64,000 nucleotides of DNA from Jacaranda mimosifolia (Eukaryota > Streptophyta > Magnoliopsida > Lamiales > Bignoniaceae), in NCBI GenBank assembly GCA_018894105.1, contig CM032124.1, forward strand, positions 1,597,501 through 1,661,500, written 5' to 3'. Below are positions 23,545-36,175 of this stretch, one piece after another (position 1 is the stretch's first letter; each line of letters starts with the position of its first letter). Under the pieces are notes generated by a model that saw nothing but the letters and a program-made list of their open reading frames with translations, was not told the origin of the DNA and did not search any database. The translations under genes and the position numbers were made by a program.

Positions 23545-26500
23545 AATCAGCCCAACTGCAACTCATATCAATTGTGAAACGAGCGGAAAAAATAGCCAGA
23601 TGCGCATAGTATGTGGGAGGCACTGCCAAAAAAACATTAGATAAATGGCATCTGGCAAAGATTCCAACCAAATGGAACAGTAAATTCAAAGCAGCACACT
23701 GAAATACATACCAATGGAAACAGACGTGTGCACCTTGCATATCTTTAAGCAACAATAAAATCGATCAGTAACCATAACAAATAAATTCCCAATACAGTTA
23801 AGGAGTAAAAGCTTACGTGTAGCAAAGGTTATTAGTCAGACTCTGAAGAGCATCAGCTGTGAATTTGTTTTCATCCCACAGCACATGGTAATGAGCCGGA
23901 CGGCTAGTCCAGTATGATTAGAAAAGTACATAAGTCAGTCATCAAGGATGTGCATAAATTCCAGATTTTTTTCCACAAAATCGAGCAACTCAAATCTTTT
24001 GACCTATTGTCTTTTCTGCTCCATTGGAATAGAACATTAATTTATTACTTTTAGTTAGAAAAACCACTTCAATCATTATAGTCAATGCAAAAGTATGATG
24101 ATAGATTTTTGAAGTCAAATTCAGTTGTGTGGCAGATTTTTGAATGCACAACAGTACCTGTGATGCATTCATATGAGACAGAAAACTTATATTTTTCAGA
24201 GGCCAAACCAATGGAAAAAATTAGAACTTTAAAAGAATAAAGTTAAATAATGCACCGGGCAGAATATTTCCACTTCTATCAACTGCATTTCTGTTGTGGA
24301 GGTTATTAGCAAATAATCGAGTGTGATGACGTTTCTGAACCACAACAAATGTAACAGTAGATTGATAGTTTGGCTTCAAAGATGCTCATACCTGAATGAG
24401 TATAAAACCCTGAAATTTTTTTACAGGAATCAGATACAAAACCTTCAAACAATCCACTTAGTAAGAATAGATAGCAAGGACTCCAGGAGAAAATAATTAC
24501 CTAGCGTATAGCATCCAGTTCATAAAGCAAAACTTGAAAAAACTCTCCCTCACTAACACCATCCCTGTGGCCACAGCAGCCCTCTATAAGATGCAAGAAA
24601 AGGAGGAAGCAAGCAAAAAGCAGAGGTGCAGGTGCCATGACTGAATAAGAGAATCTGAGTCCCAGCACATATACCCGTAGAAAATGATCCAATGCGGTTT
24701 CTGTCCAGCTGCTCTACGGAATGAAATCAGCAGTTCCCTGAATTGTAGGAGGACAGAGTTAGACCAGAAATTATCAGGTATAGTTTCCCATTGACAATGA
24801 AACAGATAGTCACAAGGTATGAAGGAGATTTTCTTTGTCAGGACTGCATAAAAGTGATTGGAATCTTGATCATGCCACCATGCATAGTCCCCCTAACTGG
24901 ATCCTGCCAGGTTTTATACAAATCTTGGGTAAGCTCCTGCGTATGGGCTTGAGCATAAACCAAGGCCGCGTATTTTATCACTTCAGGCCAATCCTAGGAA
25001 GCAACAACCTGAAAGAAATTGAGGCCAAAATAAATAATCTCAACAAGCAATTATACATATAGAGGAACAGTGCATCTTAATTTCAAGCAATCAGAGAGAA
25101 TTACAGCAGCAATAGAAGGGCTAGAATTCTTGCCCGGACGGGGATGTGTAACATCAGCACCAAACATAATAGTAGGGCGATCACTGACAAGAGGTATAAG
25201 CCTCGAGGCGCATCAACCAGCACCGTATTCCTACCACCAACTTGCACATTAATCTTCCTCGCATATCTGCTTCAGATCACCTAAAGAAAATAAATTAAGT
25301 AGATCAACATAACCACAGAGATATAATCCATTTACATTTCCTGACAAGATCACGCACAACTTTTGGAGATCGATCATCTCTTACCATAAAGGAGCCATTA
25401 TTTTCTGGTAATATGACGATTAGCAAGTCCAGCTCCTTCTTATGAGGCTGCAACTTTGTCATCACACTATGAAACCTAACTTTTAAAACTCTTTCTACCT
25501 GATCTGGCCGACCACTCAAAACTGGCAAGACAGGCTCAGGATTAAAGGTCTGCAAGAGAAAAGAATAAAATCAGAAGAAAGGGCTTGGGTAACTGAAAGA
25601 AAAAAAAAAAAAGGCATGTAAAGCCGCAAAGGTCCACCATTACCATGCCAGATGTAATGCAAATTTGAGCAAGTTCATGGCAAAAGCTGCGTGCCACACT
25701 GTCCTGTACACTGCGGGCAAAGTTAATAAAGATACAACTGTTCACTGTGCTACCATTAGCCATCCTCTGCATATGCAAGTCAGTTGCAAGTGTTTAAACC
25801 ACAAGCACAATGCATTACCAAGCAAAAAATTGAGTCATCAAGCAGCATGCGAAATGAAAATTCCAGTCAAAAAGACGAGCCTGCTATTTGCAAATATGAA
25901 ATGCAACATATAATATGTGTTTAATAAATCAGCTTCTCTGTGTAAAACAAAATCCAGTCAAGAAGACAGGCGGCCCATTAATGTGAAATCTAATATATAA
26001 ATACTAATATTAATTCAAATAAAGTAGCTGCCAGTTATCAAGTAAACAAGTATTATTACACGTAAGCCACACTTATTCCAGCCCACCACAATGTTTCTCT
26101 TGCTATGAGAAGAGAAAAAGCTAGCACATGTAATCACATAAAATCAATTTCTGCAAGGCAAATGACCTTGTTCATCATATTCCACTGCCCAACTTCTGGA
26201 AGACAGTCCTTCTCCCTACCCAAATCATGATATTTGAGCTGTAGAGAAATGTAGAAATTATAAAACCACGACAGACAAAAATGAAAATGATTCAGAAAAC
26301 ATAGTTTTTTCATTACCCAAGGTGCAGGCAGGACATGAGCTTCAACCTGCGCCAGATTCTCACTAATTTTAATTCCAAACTCGTTGGCATAAGGATCTTG
26401 ACCTTATGCATTAAGGTGTACAGTCTGAAAGGACAGATAAGTGCCTGTTATTTTAAGCAGAATGCAACATCCAATTGCAAACTCCAATAGCCCATACAAT

Positions 26501-27009
26501 AAAAACTTATGAAGGTAGAAATGATCCATGCTAAATGCTAATAGCATTAGCATCAATAACAATAAGAAGAAACTACTACATCAATCAAACAACAGCACCA
26601 GTTATATACAAATGTCAACAAAAGACCAACCTGAAGTATGTCACTCTCTCTATCATGGGGACACTAGCGCGTAACTGTGAGGAGTGCAGAAATCTGACTC
26701 TCATTTAACCCTTTAGAGTATCTCTGCCCCTGTACTATCTTCACACCTATACGAAACCATCATCACCACCACCACCACCACCATAAAAAGAGCAAAAAAC
26801 AGAGAGAAAATTTGCTTAGTAATCTAAGAATCTTTACTGAACATCTATTCGGAAGGGAAAGTACATGTACCTCCAATGGTAAATAGTTTGGCCTCTGAGT
26901 ATTTCCAACTTGTAGACAAGGCCATTGGGTGCGTTGAATAACAAACTCATAGGTTTCTTGAAAGTATTCAACCACAGATTTCATTGTACCTCTTTCATCA
27001 ACCAGGAAT
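23545..27009 (-). pseudogene. AGO1-like Argonaute pseudogene (end of PAZ to PIWI), 5' part missing
   Basis: Exons on the minus strand in order: 27009-26871 ([40 protein letters not shown]), 26747-26631 (KIVQGQRYSKGLNESQISAL), 26424-26317 ([20 protein letters not shown]), 26238-26167 ([18 protein letters not shown]), 25766-25654 ([20 protein letters not shown]), 25549-25385 ([32 protein letters not shown]), about 25285-25100 ([20 protein letters not shown]), about 25005-24845 ([20 protein letters not shown]), about 24715-24680 (AAGQKPHWIIFY), about 24565-24505 (DGVSEGEFFQVLLYELDAIR), about 24390-24270 ([15 protein letters not shown]), about 23930-23820 ([18 protein letters not shown]) and about 23745-23545 (YARCTR, VPPTYYAHLAIFSARF). 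Stops, a frameshift at 26740 and a deletion in the 25285 exon (ICE joined to KINVQVGG, losing about 28 residues) inactivate it. The PAZ start, the N domain and the first exons are absent. The sequence is closest to AGO1 rather than AGO10 or AGO4 by remembered motifs. The tandem array begins about 60 bp beyond its first exon. Confidence 0.9.
26758..26782. repeat. (CAC)n microsatellite in an AGO intron
   Basis: A run of CAT/CAC trinucleotides between the first two retained AGO exons. Confidence 0.85.
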
Positions 27010-27068
27010 CTACGACAACCAAAGTGAGCTCAGAAACAACCATAAACAGATCCAAAGAAGAATCTAAC

Positions 27069-27582
27069 ACCAATCGAGAAAATACAGAAAAAAATATGCC
27101 AGACCTACAAAAGATGCAATAATTCAAGCTTTGTTGGCCGCTCTTTCGAATGGCATGGGAGCTCCGAATAGAACATCAGCATTTTCGCTGTTATGAGCAA
27201 AAAAGAAAAAAGGACAGGTGATAATAGCACAAAAACTGGAAAGCAACCAAAAAACAAGCATATATGGGCTGTTTCCCCAACGTGGTAACCTAATGGCAGC
27301 AGTAAATTCATTGAAACTATTGCCAAATTCCTGGAGCGTCTCCAACACCGGCATTGTGAAAGGATGCTTGGTGGAATTTTGGGATAGAAAATGGAAAGGA
27401 CGGGTGCAGGAGTTTGACAAAGAAAATGGAGGGAAATAGAGATGGTTTGTTATTACTACATACTGTGACTGTGAGTGTGAATGCGCCGCGGATGCTTCTT
27501 TTTTTTTTCGTGTTCTTTTACCCCCTCTTGCTATGTGCATCGGTACCTCTTCCTTTGTCAATTTTCCAAAATATTTGAAAAT
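27069..27582 (-). repeat. Array unit 0, truncated at the AGO side
   Basis: It retains the leader and the first about 95 codons of the membrane ORF (145-codon open frame 27561-27124 from an upstream ATG). Homology stops just after the YFFLYFL motif, where unrelated sequence leads to the AGO exon. Confidence 0.85.
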
Positions 27583-28789
27583 TTATCCGGATCCTGCATT
27601 CCCATCATCTGCCACCGCTCCAGCATTCCCTTCATCTGCCATCGCTCCGGCGTTCCCTACCTCTTCCGTCGGAGAATCATCTGCCACCGCTCCAGCATTC
27701 CCATCATCTGCCCCCACTCCAGAATTCCTATCATCTCCCACTGCTCCGGTGTTATCTCTCACATTCTGTTGTGGATTTTGTTCTTCCGAGTCTCTTTCCA
27801 CTTGCCGTTGCTGTTGTTGAATCTTCTCGGCTGCCAATCCGGCGTTATCTCCCAGATTCTCCTGTGCTTCCAGATCCGTTTCGGCTTCCAGTTCCTGTTG
27901 TTGATTTCTTTCACTTGCAGTTCAATTTCAAATTATTGAAAGTAATACGCATTCCATGTTGTTCCAATCACACACAGAAAGAATGAAATAAGGTGGTGGG
28001 CATTAAAAGCACGTTTGACGTCGTAGAGACTTATGAAACTCTCAATTGGAAGCAGCAATGCCAATTGAAGAGCTCCGAAGTCAACTCGTCGCCTAACGGC
28101 CTCCTCTAAACTGAAAATAGCCACAGCAAAGATCTGCATGGCAGTAATGTCGTTTCTGGAAATAGCAGGACCGAGTGCAACGATCAGACATGCCACAAGA
28201 CCTCCAAATATATTCCAAAATGTAGTTGATTTCCACCCAGCTCCTTGGCGGAAAAAAGCAGTTCGTCTGAGGAATGACCAACCGAGAAAATACAGAAAAA
28301 AATATGCTAGACCTACAAAAGAAGCAATAATTCAAGCTTTGTTGGCCGCTCTTTCGAATGGCATGGGAGCTCCGAATAGAACATCAACATTTTCGCTGTT
28401 ATGAGCAAAAAAGAAAAAAGGACAGGTGATAATAGCACAAAAACTGGAAAGCAACCAAAAAAAAGCATATATGGGCTGTTTCCCCAACGTGGTAACCTAA
28501 TGGCAGCAGTAAATTCATTGAAACTATTGCCAAATTCCTGGAGCGTCTCCGACACCGGCATTGTGAAAGGATGCTTGGCGGAATTTTGGGATAGAAAATG
28601 GAAAGGACGGGTGCAGGAGTTTGACAAAGAAAATGGAGGGAAATAGAGATGGTCTGTTATTACTACATACTGTGACTGTGAGTGTGAATGCGCCGCGGAT
28701 GCTTCTTTTTTTTTTCGTGTTCTTTTACCCCCTCTTGCTATGTGAATCGGTACCTCTTCCTTTGTCAATTTTCCGAAATATTTGAAAAT
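27583..28789 (-). repeat. Array unit 1 (1207 bp)
   Basis: A short tail without the optional 15-residue block. A frameshift near 28457, in an A-run, shifts the first membrane segment (PYMLFFGCFPVF). The start reads MPVSETL. Confidence 0.85.
28196..28768 (-). pseudogene. Representative membrane-protein ORF of the array (unit 1)
   Basis: Shown as the pattern found in every unit. The leader just before the ATG is pyrimidine-rich (TTTCCCTCCATTTTC) and ends TTTCACAATGCC, a plausible plant start context. The protein of about 225 residues would have a polar N-terminus, two hydrophobic stretches, a basic loop (LRRTAFFRQGAGWKS), two more hydrophobic stretches, and a C-terminus ending YYFQ. Here it is broken by the frameshift near 28457 and by the common TGA (about 28338). 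The C-terminal half, MACLIVALGPAISRNDITAM onward (87 codons in unit 1, 28196-27933), starts with its own ATG and stays open in most units. No family is recognised. Confidence 0.5.
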
Positions 28790-29988
28790 TTATCCGGATC
28801 CTGCATTCCCATCATCTGCCACCGCTCCAGCATTCCCTTCATCTGCCATCGTTCCGGCGTTCCCTACTTCTTCCGTCGGAGAATCATCTGCCACCGCTCC
28901 AGCATTCCCATCATCTGCCCCCACTCCAGAATTCCTATCATCTCCCACTGCTCCGGTGTTATCTCTCACATTCTGTTGTGGATTTTGTTCTTCCGAGTCT
29001 CTTTCCACTTGCCGTTGCTGTTGCTGAATCTTCTCGGCTGCCAATCCGGCGTTATCTCCCAGATTCTCCTGTGCTTCCAGATCCGTTTCTGCTTCCAGTT
29101 CCTGTTGTTGATTTGTTTCACCTGCAGTTCAATTTCAAATTATTGAAAGTAATACGCATTCCATGTTGTTCCAATCACACATACAGAAAGAATGAAATAA
29201 GGTGGTGGGCATTAAAAGCACGTTTGACATCGTAGAGACTTATAAAACTCTCAATTGGAAGCAGCAATGCCAATTCAAGAGCTCCGAAGTCAACTCGGCA
29301 CCTAACGGCCTCTTCTAAACTGAAAATAGCCACAGCAAAGATCTGCATGGCAGTAATATCGTTTCTGGAAATACCAGGACCGAGTGCAACGATTGGACAT
29401 GCCACAAGACCTCCAAATATATTCCAAAATATAGTTTATTTCCACCCAGCTCCTTGGCGGAAAAAAGCAGTTCGTCTGAGGAATGACCAACCGAGAAAAT
29501 ACAGAAAAAAATATACCAGACCTACAAAAGACGCAATAATTTTGGCTGCTCTTTCGAATGGCATGGGAGCTTCGAATAGAACATCAGCATTTTCGCTGTA
29601 CGAGCAAAAAAGAAAAAAGGACAGGTGATAATAGAAGATAAATCGGAAAGCAACCAAAAAACAAGCATATATGGGTTGTTTCCCCAATGTGGTAATCTAA
29701 TGGCAGCAGTAAATTCATTGAATCTATTGCCAAATTCCTGGAGCATCTCCAACACCGGCATTGTGAAAGGATGTTTGGCGGAATTTTGAGAAAGAAAATG
29801 GAAAGGACGGGTGCAGGAGGTTGAGAAAGAAAATGGAGGGAAATGGATATGGTTTGTTATTACTACATACTGTGACGGTGAGCGTGAATGCGCCACGGAT
29901 GCTTCTTCTTTTTCGTGTTCTTTTACCCCCCCCTTGCTATGTGAATCGGTACCTCTTCCTTTGTCAATTTTCCAAAATATTTGAAAAT
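28790..29988 (-). repeat. Array unit 2 (1199 bp), lacks the common TGA
   Basis: It reads FERAAKIIASF (about 29545) where other units have 9 extra bases including the TGA. However, a one-base deletion near 29598 and a TAA after GAGWK (about 29437) still break the frame. Confidence 0.85.
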
Positions 29989-31205
29989 TTATCCGGATCC
30001 TGCATTCCCATCATCTGCCACCGCTGCAGCATTCCCTTCGTCTGCCATCGCTCCGGCATTCCCTACCTCTTCCGCCGCAGCATCATCTGCCACCGCTAAG
30101 GCGTTCCCCACCTCTTCCGTCGGAGAATCATCTGCCACCGCTCCAGCATTCCCGTCATCTGCCCCCTCTCCAGAATTCCTATCATCTCCCACTGCTCCGG
30201 TGTTATCTCTCACATTCTGTTGTGGATTTTGTTCTTCCGAGTCTCTTTCCACTTGCCGTTGCTGTTGTTGAATCTTCTCGGCTGCCAATCCGGCGTTATC
30301 TCCCAGATTCTCCTGTGCTTCCAGATCCGTTTCGGCTTCCAGTTCCTGTTGTTGATTTCTTTCACTTGCAGTTCAATTTCAAATTATTGAAAGTAATACG
30401 CATTCCATGTTGTTCCAATCACACACAGAAAGAATGAAATAAGGTGGTGGGCATTAAAAGGACGTTTGACGTCGTAGAGACTTATGAAACTCTCAATTGG
30501 AAGCAGCAATGCCAATTGAAGAGCTCCGAAGTCAACTCGTCGCCTAACGGCCTCCTCTAAACTGAAAATAGCCACAGCAAAGATCTGCATGGCAGTAATG
30601 TCGTTTCTGGAAATAGCAGGACCGAGTGCAACGATCAGACATGCCACAAGACCTCCAAATATATTCCAAAATGTAGTTGATTTCCACCCAGCTCCTTGGC
30701 GGAAAAAAGCAGTTCGTCTGAGGAATGACCAACCGAGAAAATACAGAAAAAAATATGCTAGACCTACAAAAGAAGCAATAATTCAAGCTTTGTTGGCCGC
30801 TCTTTCGAATGGCATGGGAGCTCCGAATAGAACATCAGCACTTTCGCTGTTATGAGCAAAAAAGAAAAAAGGACAGGTGATAATAGCACAAAAACTGGAA
30901 AGCAACCGAAAAACAAGCATATATGGGTTGTTTCCCCAATGTGGTAACCTAATGGCAGAAGTAAATTCATTGAATCTATTGCCAAATTCCTGGAGCATCT
31001 CCAACACCGGCATTGTGAAAGGATGTTTTGCGGAATTTTGAGAAAGAAAATGGATGGAAATGGATATCGTTTGTTATTACTACATACTGTGACTGTGAGT
31101 GTGAAAGCGCCGCGGATGCTTCTTTTTTTTTCGTGTTCTTTTACCCCCCCTTGCTATGTGAATCAATACCTCTTCCTTTGTCAATTTTCCAAAATATTTG
31201 AAAAT
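29989..31205 (-). repeat. Array unit 3 (1217 bp)
   Basis: The tail carries the optional block GNALAVADDAAAEEV. The membrane frame is open from MPVLE to the common TGA. Confidence 0.85.
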
Positions 31206-32455
31206 TTATCCGGATCCTGCATTCCCATCATCTGCCACCGCTGCAGCATTCCCTTCATCTGCCATCGCTCCGGCGTTCCCTACCTCTTCCGCCGGAGCAT
31301 CATCTGCCACCGCTCCGGCGTTTCCTACCTCTTCCGTCGGAGAATCATCTGCCACCACTCCAGCATTCCCATCATCTGCCCCCTCTCCAGCCTTCCTATC
31401 ATCTTCCACCGCTCCGGTGTTATCTCTCACATTCTGTTGTGGATTTTGTTCTTCCAAGTCTCTTTCCACATCCCATTGCTGTTGTTGACTCATCTCAGCT
31501 GCCAATCCGGCGTTATCTCCCAGATTCTCCTGTGCTTCCAGATTCGTTGCTGCTTCCAGTTCCTGTTGTTGATTTGTTTCACCTGCAGTTTAATTTCAAA
31601 TTATTGAAAGTTATACGCATTCCATGTTGTTCCCATCACATACAGAAAGAATGAAATAAGGTGTTGGGCGTTTAAAGCACGTTTGACATCGTAGAGACTT
31701 ATGGAACTCTCAATTAGAAGCAGCAATGCCAATTGAAGAGCTCCGAAGTCAACTCGGCGCCTAACGGCCCCCTCTAAACTGAAAATTGCCACAGCAAAGA
31801 TCTGCATGGCAGTAATGTCATTTCTGGAAATACCAGGACCGACTGCAACGATCAGACATGCCACAAGACCTCCAAATATATTCCAAAATGTAGTTGATTT
31901 CCACCCAGCTCCTTGGCGGAAAAAAGCAGTTCGTCTGAGGATTGACCAACCGAGAAAATACAGAAAAAAATATGCCAGACCTACAAAAGAAGCAATAATT
32001 CAAGCTTTGTTGGCCGCTCTTTCGAATGGCATAGGACCTCCGAATAGAACAGCATCTCTTTCGCTATTATGAGAAAGAAAGAAAAAATGACAGGTGATAA
32101 TAGCACAAAAACTAGAAAGCAACCAAAAAACAAGCATATATGAGCTGTTTCCCCAAGTGGTAACCTAATTGCAGCAATAAATTCATTGAATCTATTGCCA
32201 AATTCCTGGAGCATCTCCAACACCGGCATTGTGAAAGGATGTTTGGCGGAATTTTGAGGAAGAAAATAGAAAGGACGGGTGCAGGAGGTTGAGAAAGAAA
32301 ATGGAGGGAAATGGATATGGTTTGTTATTACTACATACTGTGACTGTGAGCGTGAATGCGCCGCGGATGCTTCTTCTTTTTCGTGTTCTTTTACCCCCCC
32401 TTGCTATGTGAATCGGTACCTCTTCCTTTGTCAATTTTCCAAAATATTTGAAAAT
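31206..32455 (-). repeat. Array unit 4 (1250 bp)
   Basis: The tail block is GNAGAVADDAPAEEV. A deletion near 32155 (RLPLGETAHIC) shifts the membrane frame. It pairs with unit 6 at a distance of 2468 bp. Confidence 0.85.
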
Positions 32456-33673
32456 TTATCCGGATCCTGCATTCCCATCATCTGCCACCGCTGCAGCATT
32501 CCCTTCATCTGCCATCGCTCCGGCATTCCCTACCTCTTCCGCCACAGCATCATCTGCCACCGCTAAGGCGTTCCCTACCTCTTCCGTCGGAGAATCATCT
32601 GCCACCGCTCCAGCATTCCCGTCATCTGCCCCCACTCCAGCATTCCTATCATCTACCACCGCTCCAGTGTTATCTCTCACATTCTGTTGTAGATTTTGTT
32701 CTTCCAAGTCGCTTTCCACTTCCCGTTGCTATTGTTTACTCATCTCAGCTGCCAATCCGGCGTTATCTCCCAGATTCTCATGTGCTTCCAGATCCGTTGC
32801 TGCTTCCAGTTCCTGTTGCTGATTTGTTTCACCTGCAATTCAATTTCAAATTATTGAATGTAATACGCATTCCATGTTGTTCCAGTCACATACAGAAAGA
32901 ATGAAATAAGGTGGTGGGCGTTAAAAGCACGTTTGACATCATAGAGACTTATGGAACTCTCAATTAGAAGCAGCAATGCTAATTGAAGGGCTCCGAAGTC
33001 AACTCGGCGCCTAACGGCCTCTTCTAAACTGAAAAATAGCCACAGCAAAGATCTGTATGGCAGTAATGTCGTTTCTGGAAATACCAGGACCGAGTCCAAC
33101 GATCAGACATGCCACAAGACCTCCAAATATATTCCAAAATGTAGTTGATTTCCACCCAGCTCCTTGGCGGAAAAAAGCAGTTCGTCTAAGGAATGACCAA
33201 CCGAGAAAATACAGAAAAAAATATACCAGACCTACAAAAGAAGCAATAATTCAAGCTTTGTTGGCCGCTCTTTCGAATGGCATGGGAGCTCCGAATAGAA
33301 CATCAGCACTTTCGCTGTTATGAGCAAAAAAGAAAAAAGGACAGGTGATAATAGCACAAAAACTGGAAAGCAACCGAAAAACAAGCATATATGGGTTGTT
33401 TCCCCAATGTGGTAACCTAATGGCAGAAGTAAATTCGTTGAATCTATTGCCAAATTCCTGGAGCATCTCCAACACCGGCATTGTGACAGGATGTTTTGCG
33501 GAATTTTGAGAAAGAAAATGGATGGAAATGGATATCGTTTGTTATTACTACATACTGTGACTGTGAGTGTGAAAGCGCCGCGGATGCTTCTTTTTTTTTC
33601 GTGTTCTTTTACCCCCCCTTGCTATGTGAATCAATACCTCTTCCTTTGTCAATTTTCCAAAATATTTGAAAAT
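32456..33673 (-). repeat. Array unit 5 (1218 bp)
   Basis: The tail has the GNALAVADDAVAEEV block. An extra A near 33034 shifts the C-terminal membrane part. It pairs with unit 7 at 2468 bp. Confidence 0.85.
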
Positions 33674-34923
33674 TTATCCGGATCCTGCATTCCCATCATC
33701 TGCCACCGCTGCAGCATTCCCTTCATCTGCCATCGCTCCGGCGTTCCCTACCTCTTCCGCCGGAGCATCATCTGCCACCGCTCCGGCGTTTCCTACCTCT
33801 TCCGTCGGAGAATCATCTGCCACCACTCCAGCATTCCCATCATCTGCCCCCTCTCCAGCATTCTTATCATCTTCCACCGCTCCGGTGTTATCTCTCACAT
33901 TCTGTTGTGGATTTTGTTCTTCCAAGTCTCTTTCCACATCCCCTTGCTGTTGTTGACTCCTCTCAGCTGCCAATCCGGCGTTATCTCCTAGATTCTCCTG
34001 TGCTTCCAGATTCGTTGCTGCTTCCAGTTCCTGTTGTTGATTTGTTTCACCTGCAGTTTAATTTCAAATTATTGAAAGTTATACGCATTCCATGTTGTTC
34101 CCATCACATACAGAAAGAATGAAATAAGGTGTTGGGCGTTTAAAGCACGTTTGACATCGTAGAGACTTATGGAACTCTCAATTAGAAGCTGCAATGCCAA
34201 TTGAAGAGCTCCGAAGTCAACTCGGCGCCTAACGGCCCCCTCTAAACTGAAAATTGCCACAGCAAAGATCTGCATGGTAGTAATGTCATTTCTGGAAATA
34301 CCAGGACCGACTGCAACGATCAGACATGCCACAAGACCTCCAAATATATTCCAAAATGTAGTTGATTTCCACCCAGCTCCTTGGCGGAAAAAAGCAGTTC
34401 GTCTGAGGATTGACCAACCGAGAAAATACAGAAAAAAATATGCCAGACCTACAAAAGAAGCAATAATTCAAGCTTTGTTGGCCGCTCTTTCGAATGGCAT
34501 AGGACCTCCGAATAGAACATCATCACTTTCGCTATTATGAGAAAGAAAGAAAAAATGACAGGTGATAATAGCACAAAAACTAGAAAGCAACCAAAAAACA
34601 AGCATATATGAGCTGTTTCCCCAAGTGGTAACCTAATTGCACCAGTAAATTCATTGAATCTATTGCCAAATTCCTGGAGGATCTCCAACACCGGCATTGT
34701 GAAAGGATGTTTGGCGGAATTTTGAGAAAGAAAATGGAAAGGACGGGTGCAGGAGGTTGAGAAAGAAAATGGAGGGAAATGGATATGGTTTGTTATTACT
34801 ACATACTGTGACTGTGAGCGTGAATGCGCCGCGGATGCTTCTTCTTTTTCGTGTTTTTTTACCCCCCCTTGCTATGTGAATCGGTACCTCTTCCTTTGTC
34901 AATTTTCCAAAATATTTGAAAAT
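33674..34923 (-). repeat. Array unit 6 (1250 bp)
   Basis: Copy of unit 4 shifted by 2468 bp, sharing its membrane-frame deletion (about 34623). Confidence 0.85.
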
Positions 34924-36175
34924 TTATCCGGATCCTGCATTCCCATCATCTGCCACCGCTGCAGCATTCCCTTCGTCTGCCATCGCTCCGGCATTCCCTA
35001 CCTCTTCCGCCGCAGCATCATCTGCCACCGCTAAGGCGTTCCCTACCTCTTCCGTCGGAGAATCATCTGCCACCGCTCCAGCATTCCCATCATCTGCCCC
35101 CTCTCCAGCATTCCTATCATCTACCACCGCTCCAGTGTTATCTCTCACATTCTGTTGTAGATTTTGTTCTTCCAAGTCGCTTTCCACTTCCCGTTGCTAT
35201 TGTTGACTCATCTCAGCTGCCAATCCGGCGTTATCTCCCAGATTCTCATGTGCTTCCAGATCCGTTGCTGCTTCCAGTTCCTGTTGTTGATTTGTTTCAC
35301 CTGCAGTTCAATTTCAAATTATTGAATGTAATACGCATTCCATGTTGTTCCAGTCACATACAGAAAGAATGAAATAAGGTGGTGGGCGTTAAAAGCACGT
35401 TTGACATCGTAGAGACTTATGGAACTCTCAATTAGAAGCAGCAATGCTAATTGAAGGGCTCCGAAGTCAACTCGGCGCCTAACGGCCTCTTCTAAACTGA
35501 AAAATAGCCACACCAAAGATCTGTATGGCAGTAATGTCGTTTCTGGAAATACCAGGACCGAGTGCAACGATCAGACATGCCACAAGACCTCCAAATATAT
35601 TCCAAAATGTAGTTGATTTCCACCCAGCTCCTTGGCGGAAAAAAGCAGTTCGTCTAAGGAATGATCAACCGAGAAAATACAGAAAAAAATATACCAGACC
35701 TACAAAAGAAGCAATAATTCAAGCTTTGTTGGCCGCTCTTTCGAATGGCATGGGAGCTCCGAATAGAACATCAGCACTTTCGCTGTTATGAGCAAAAAAG
35801 AAAAAAGGACAGGTGATAATAGCACAAAAACTGGAAAGCAACCGAAAAACAAGCATATATGGGTTGTTTCCCCAATGTGGTAACCTAATGGCAGAAGTAA
35901 ATTCATTGAATCTATTGCCAAATTCCTGGAGCATCTCCAACATCGGCATTGTGAAAGGATGTTTGGCGGAATTTTGAGAAAGAAAATGGAAAGGACGGGT
36001 GCAGGAGGTTGTGAAAGAAAATGGAGGGAAATGAATATGGTTTGTTATTACTACATACTGTGACTGTGAGCATGAATGCGCCGCGGATGCTTCTTTTTTT
36101 TCGTGTTCTTTTACCCCCCCTTGCTATGTGAATCGGTACCTCTTCCTTTGTCAATTTTCCAAAATATTTGAAAAT
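34924..36175 (-). repeat. Array unit 7 (1252 bp)
   Basis: Copy of unit 5 shifted by 2468 bp, with the same extra A (about 35502). Confidence 0.85.

Noticed and set aside
27124..27561. 145-codon frame starting MTKEEVP as the full start of the membrane protein
   Set aside because: The first about 68 codons lie in the pyrimidine-rich leader and accumulate frame-breaking length changes in A and G runs among units, so MPVLE is the better start.
27533..27820. Ala/Pro/Ser-rich plus ORFs (MKIYPDPAFPSSATAPAFPS type) found in every unit
   Set aside because: They are the mirror of the GNAGAVADD tail, and the start codon lies in the reversed leader of the unit. Kept only as shadows.
28138..28404. 88-codon plus ORF MAVMSFLEI... 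as the true gene of the array
   Set aside because: The opposite frame shows clear membrane-segment hydrophobicity and a leader with a start codon; the plus ORF has no domain. Its constancy is noted as a finding, but support for translation is absent.
28313..28768. TGA in the membrane ORF read as selenocysteine
   Set aside because: Land plants lack selenoprotein synthesis, and other frameshifts break many of the same units.
33034..33060. 34-bp intron between the membrane ORF and the acidic tail (GT...CAG can be read in many units)
   Set aside because: Far shorter than any plant intron known to be spliced, so the frame change is better explained by an indel in the founder copy.
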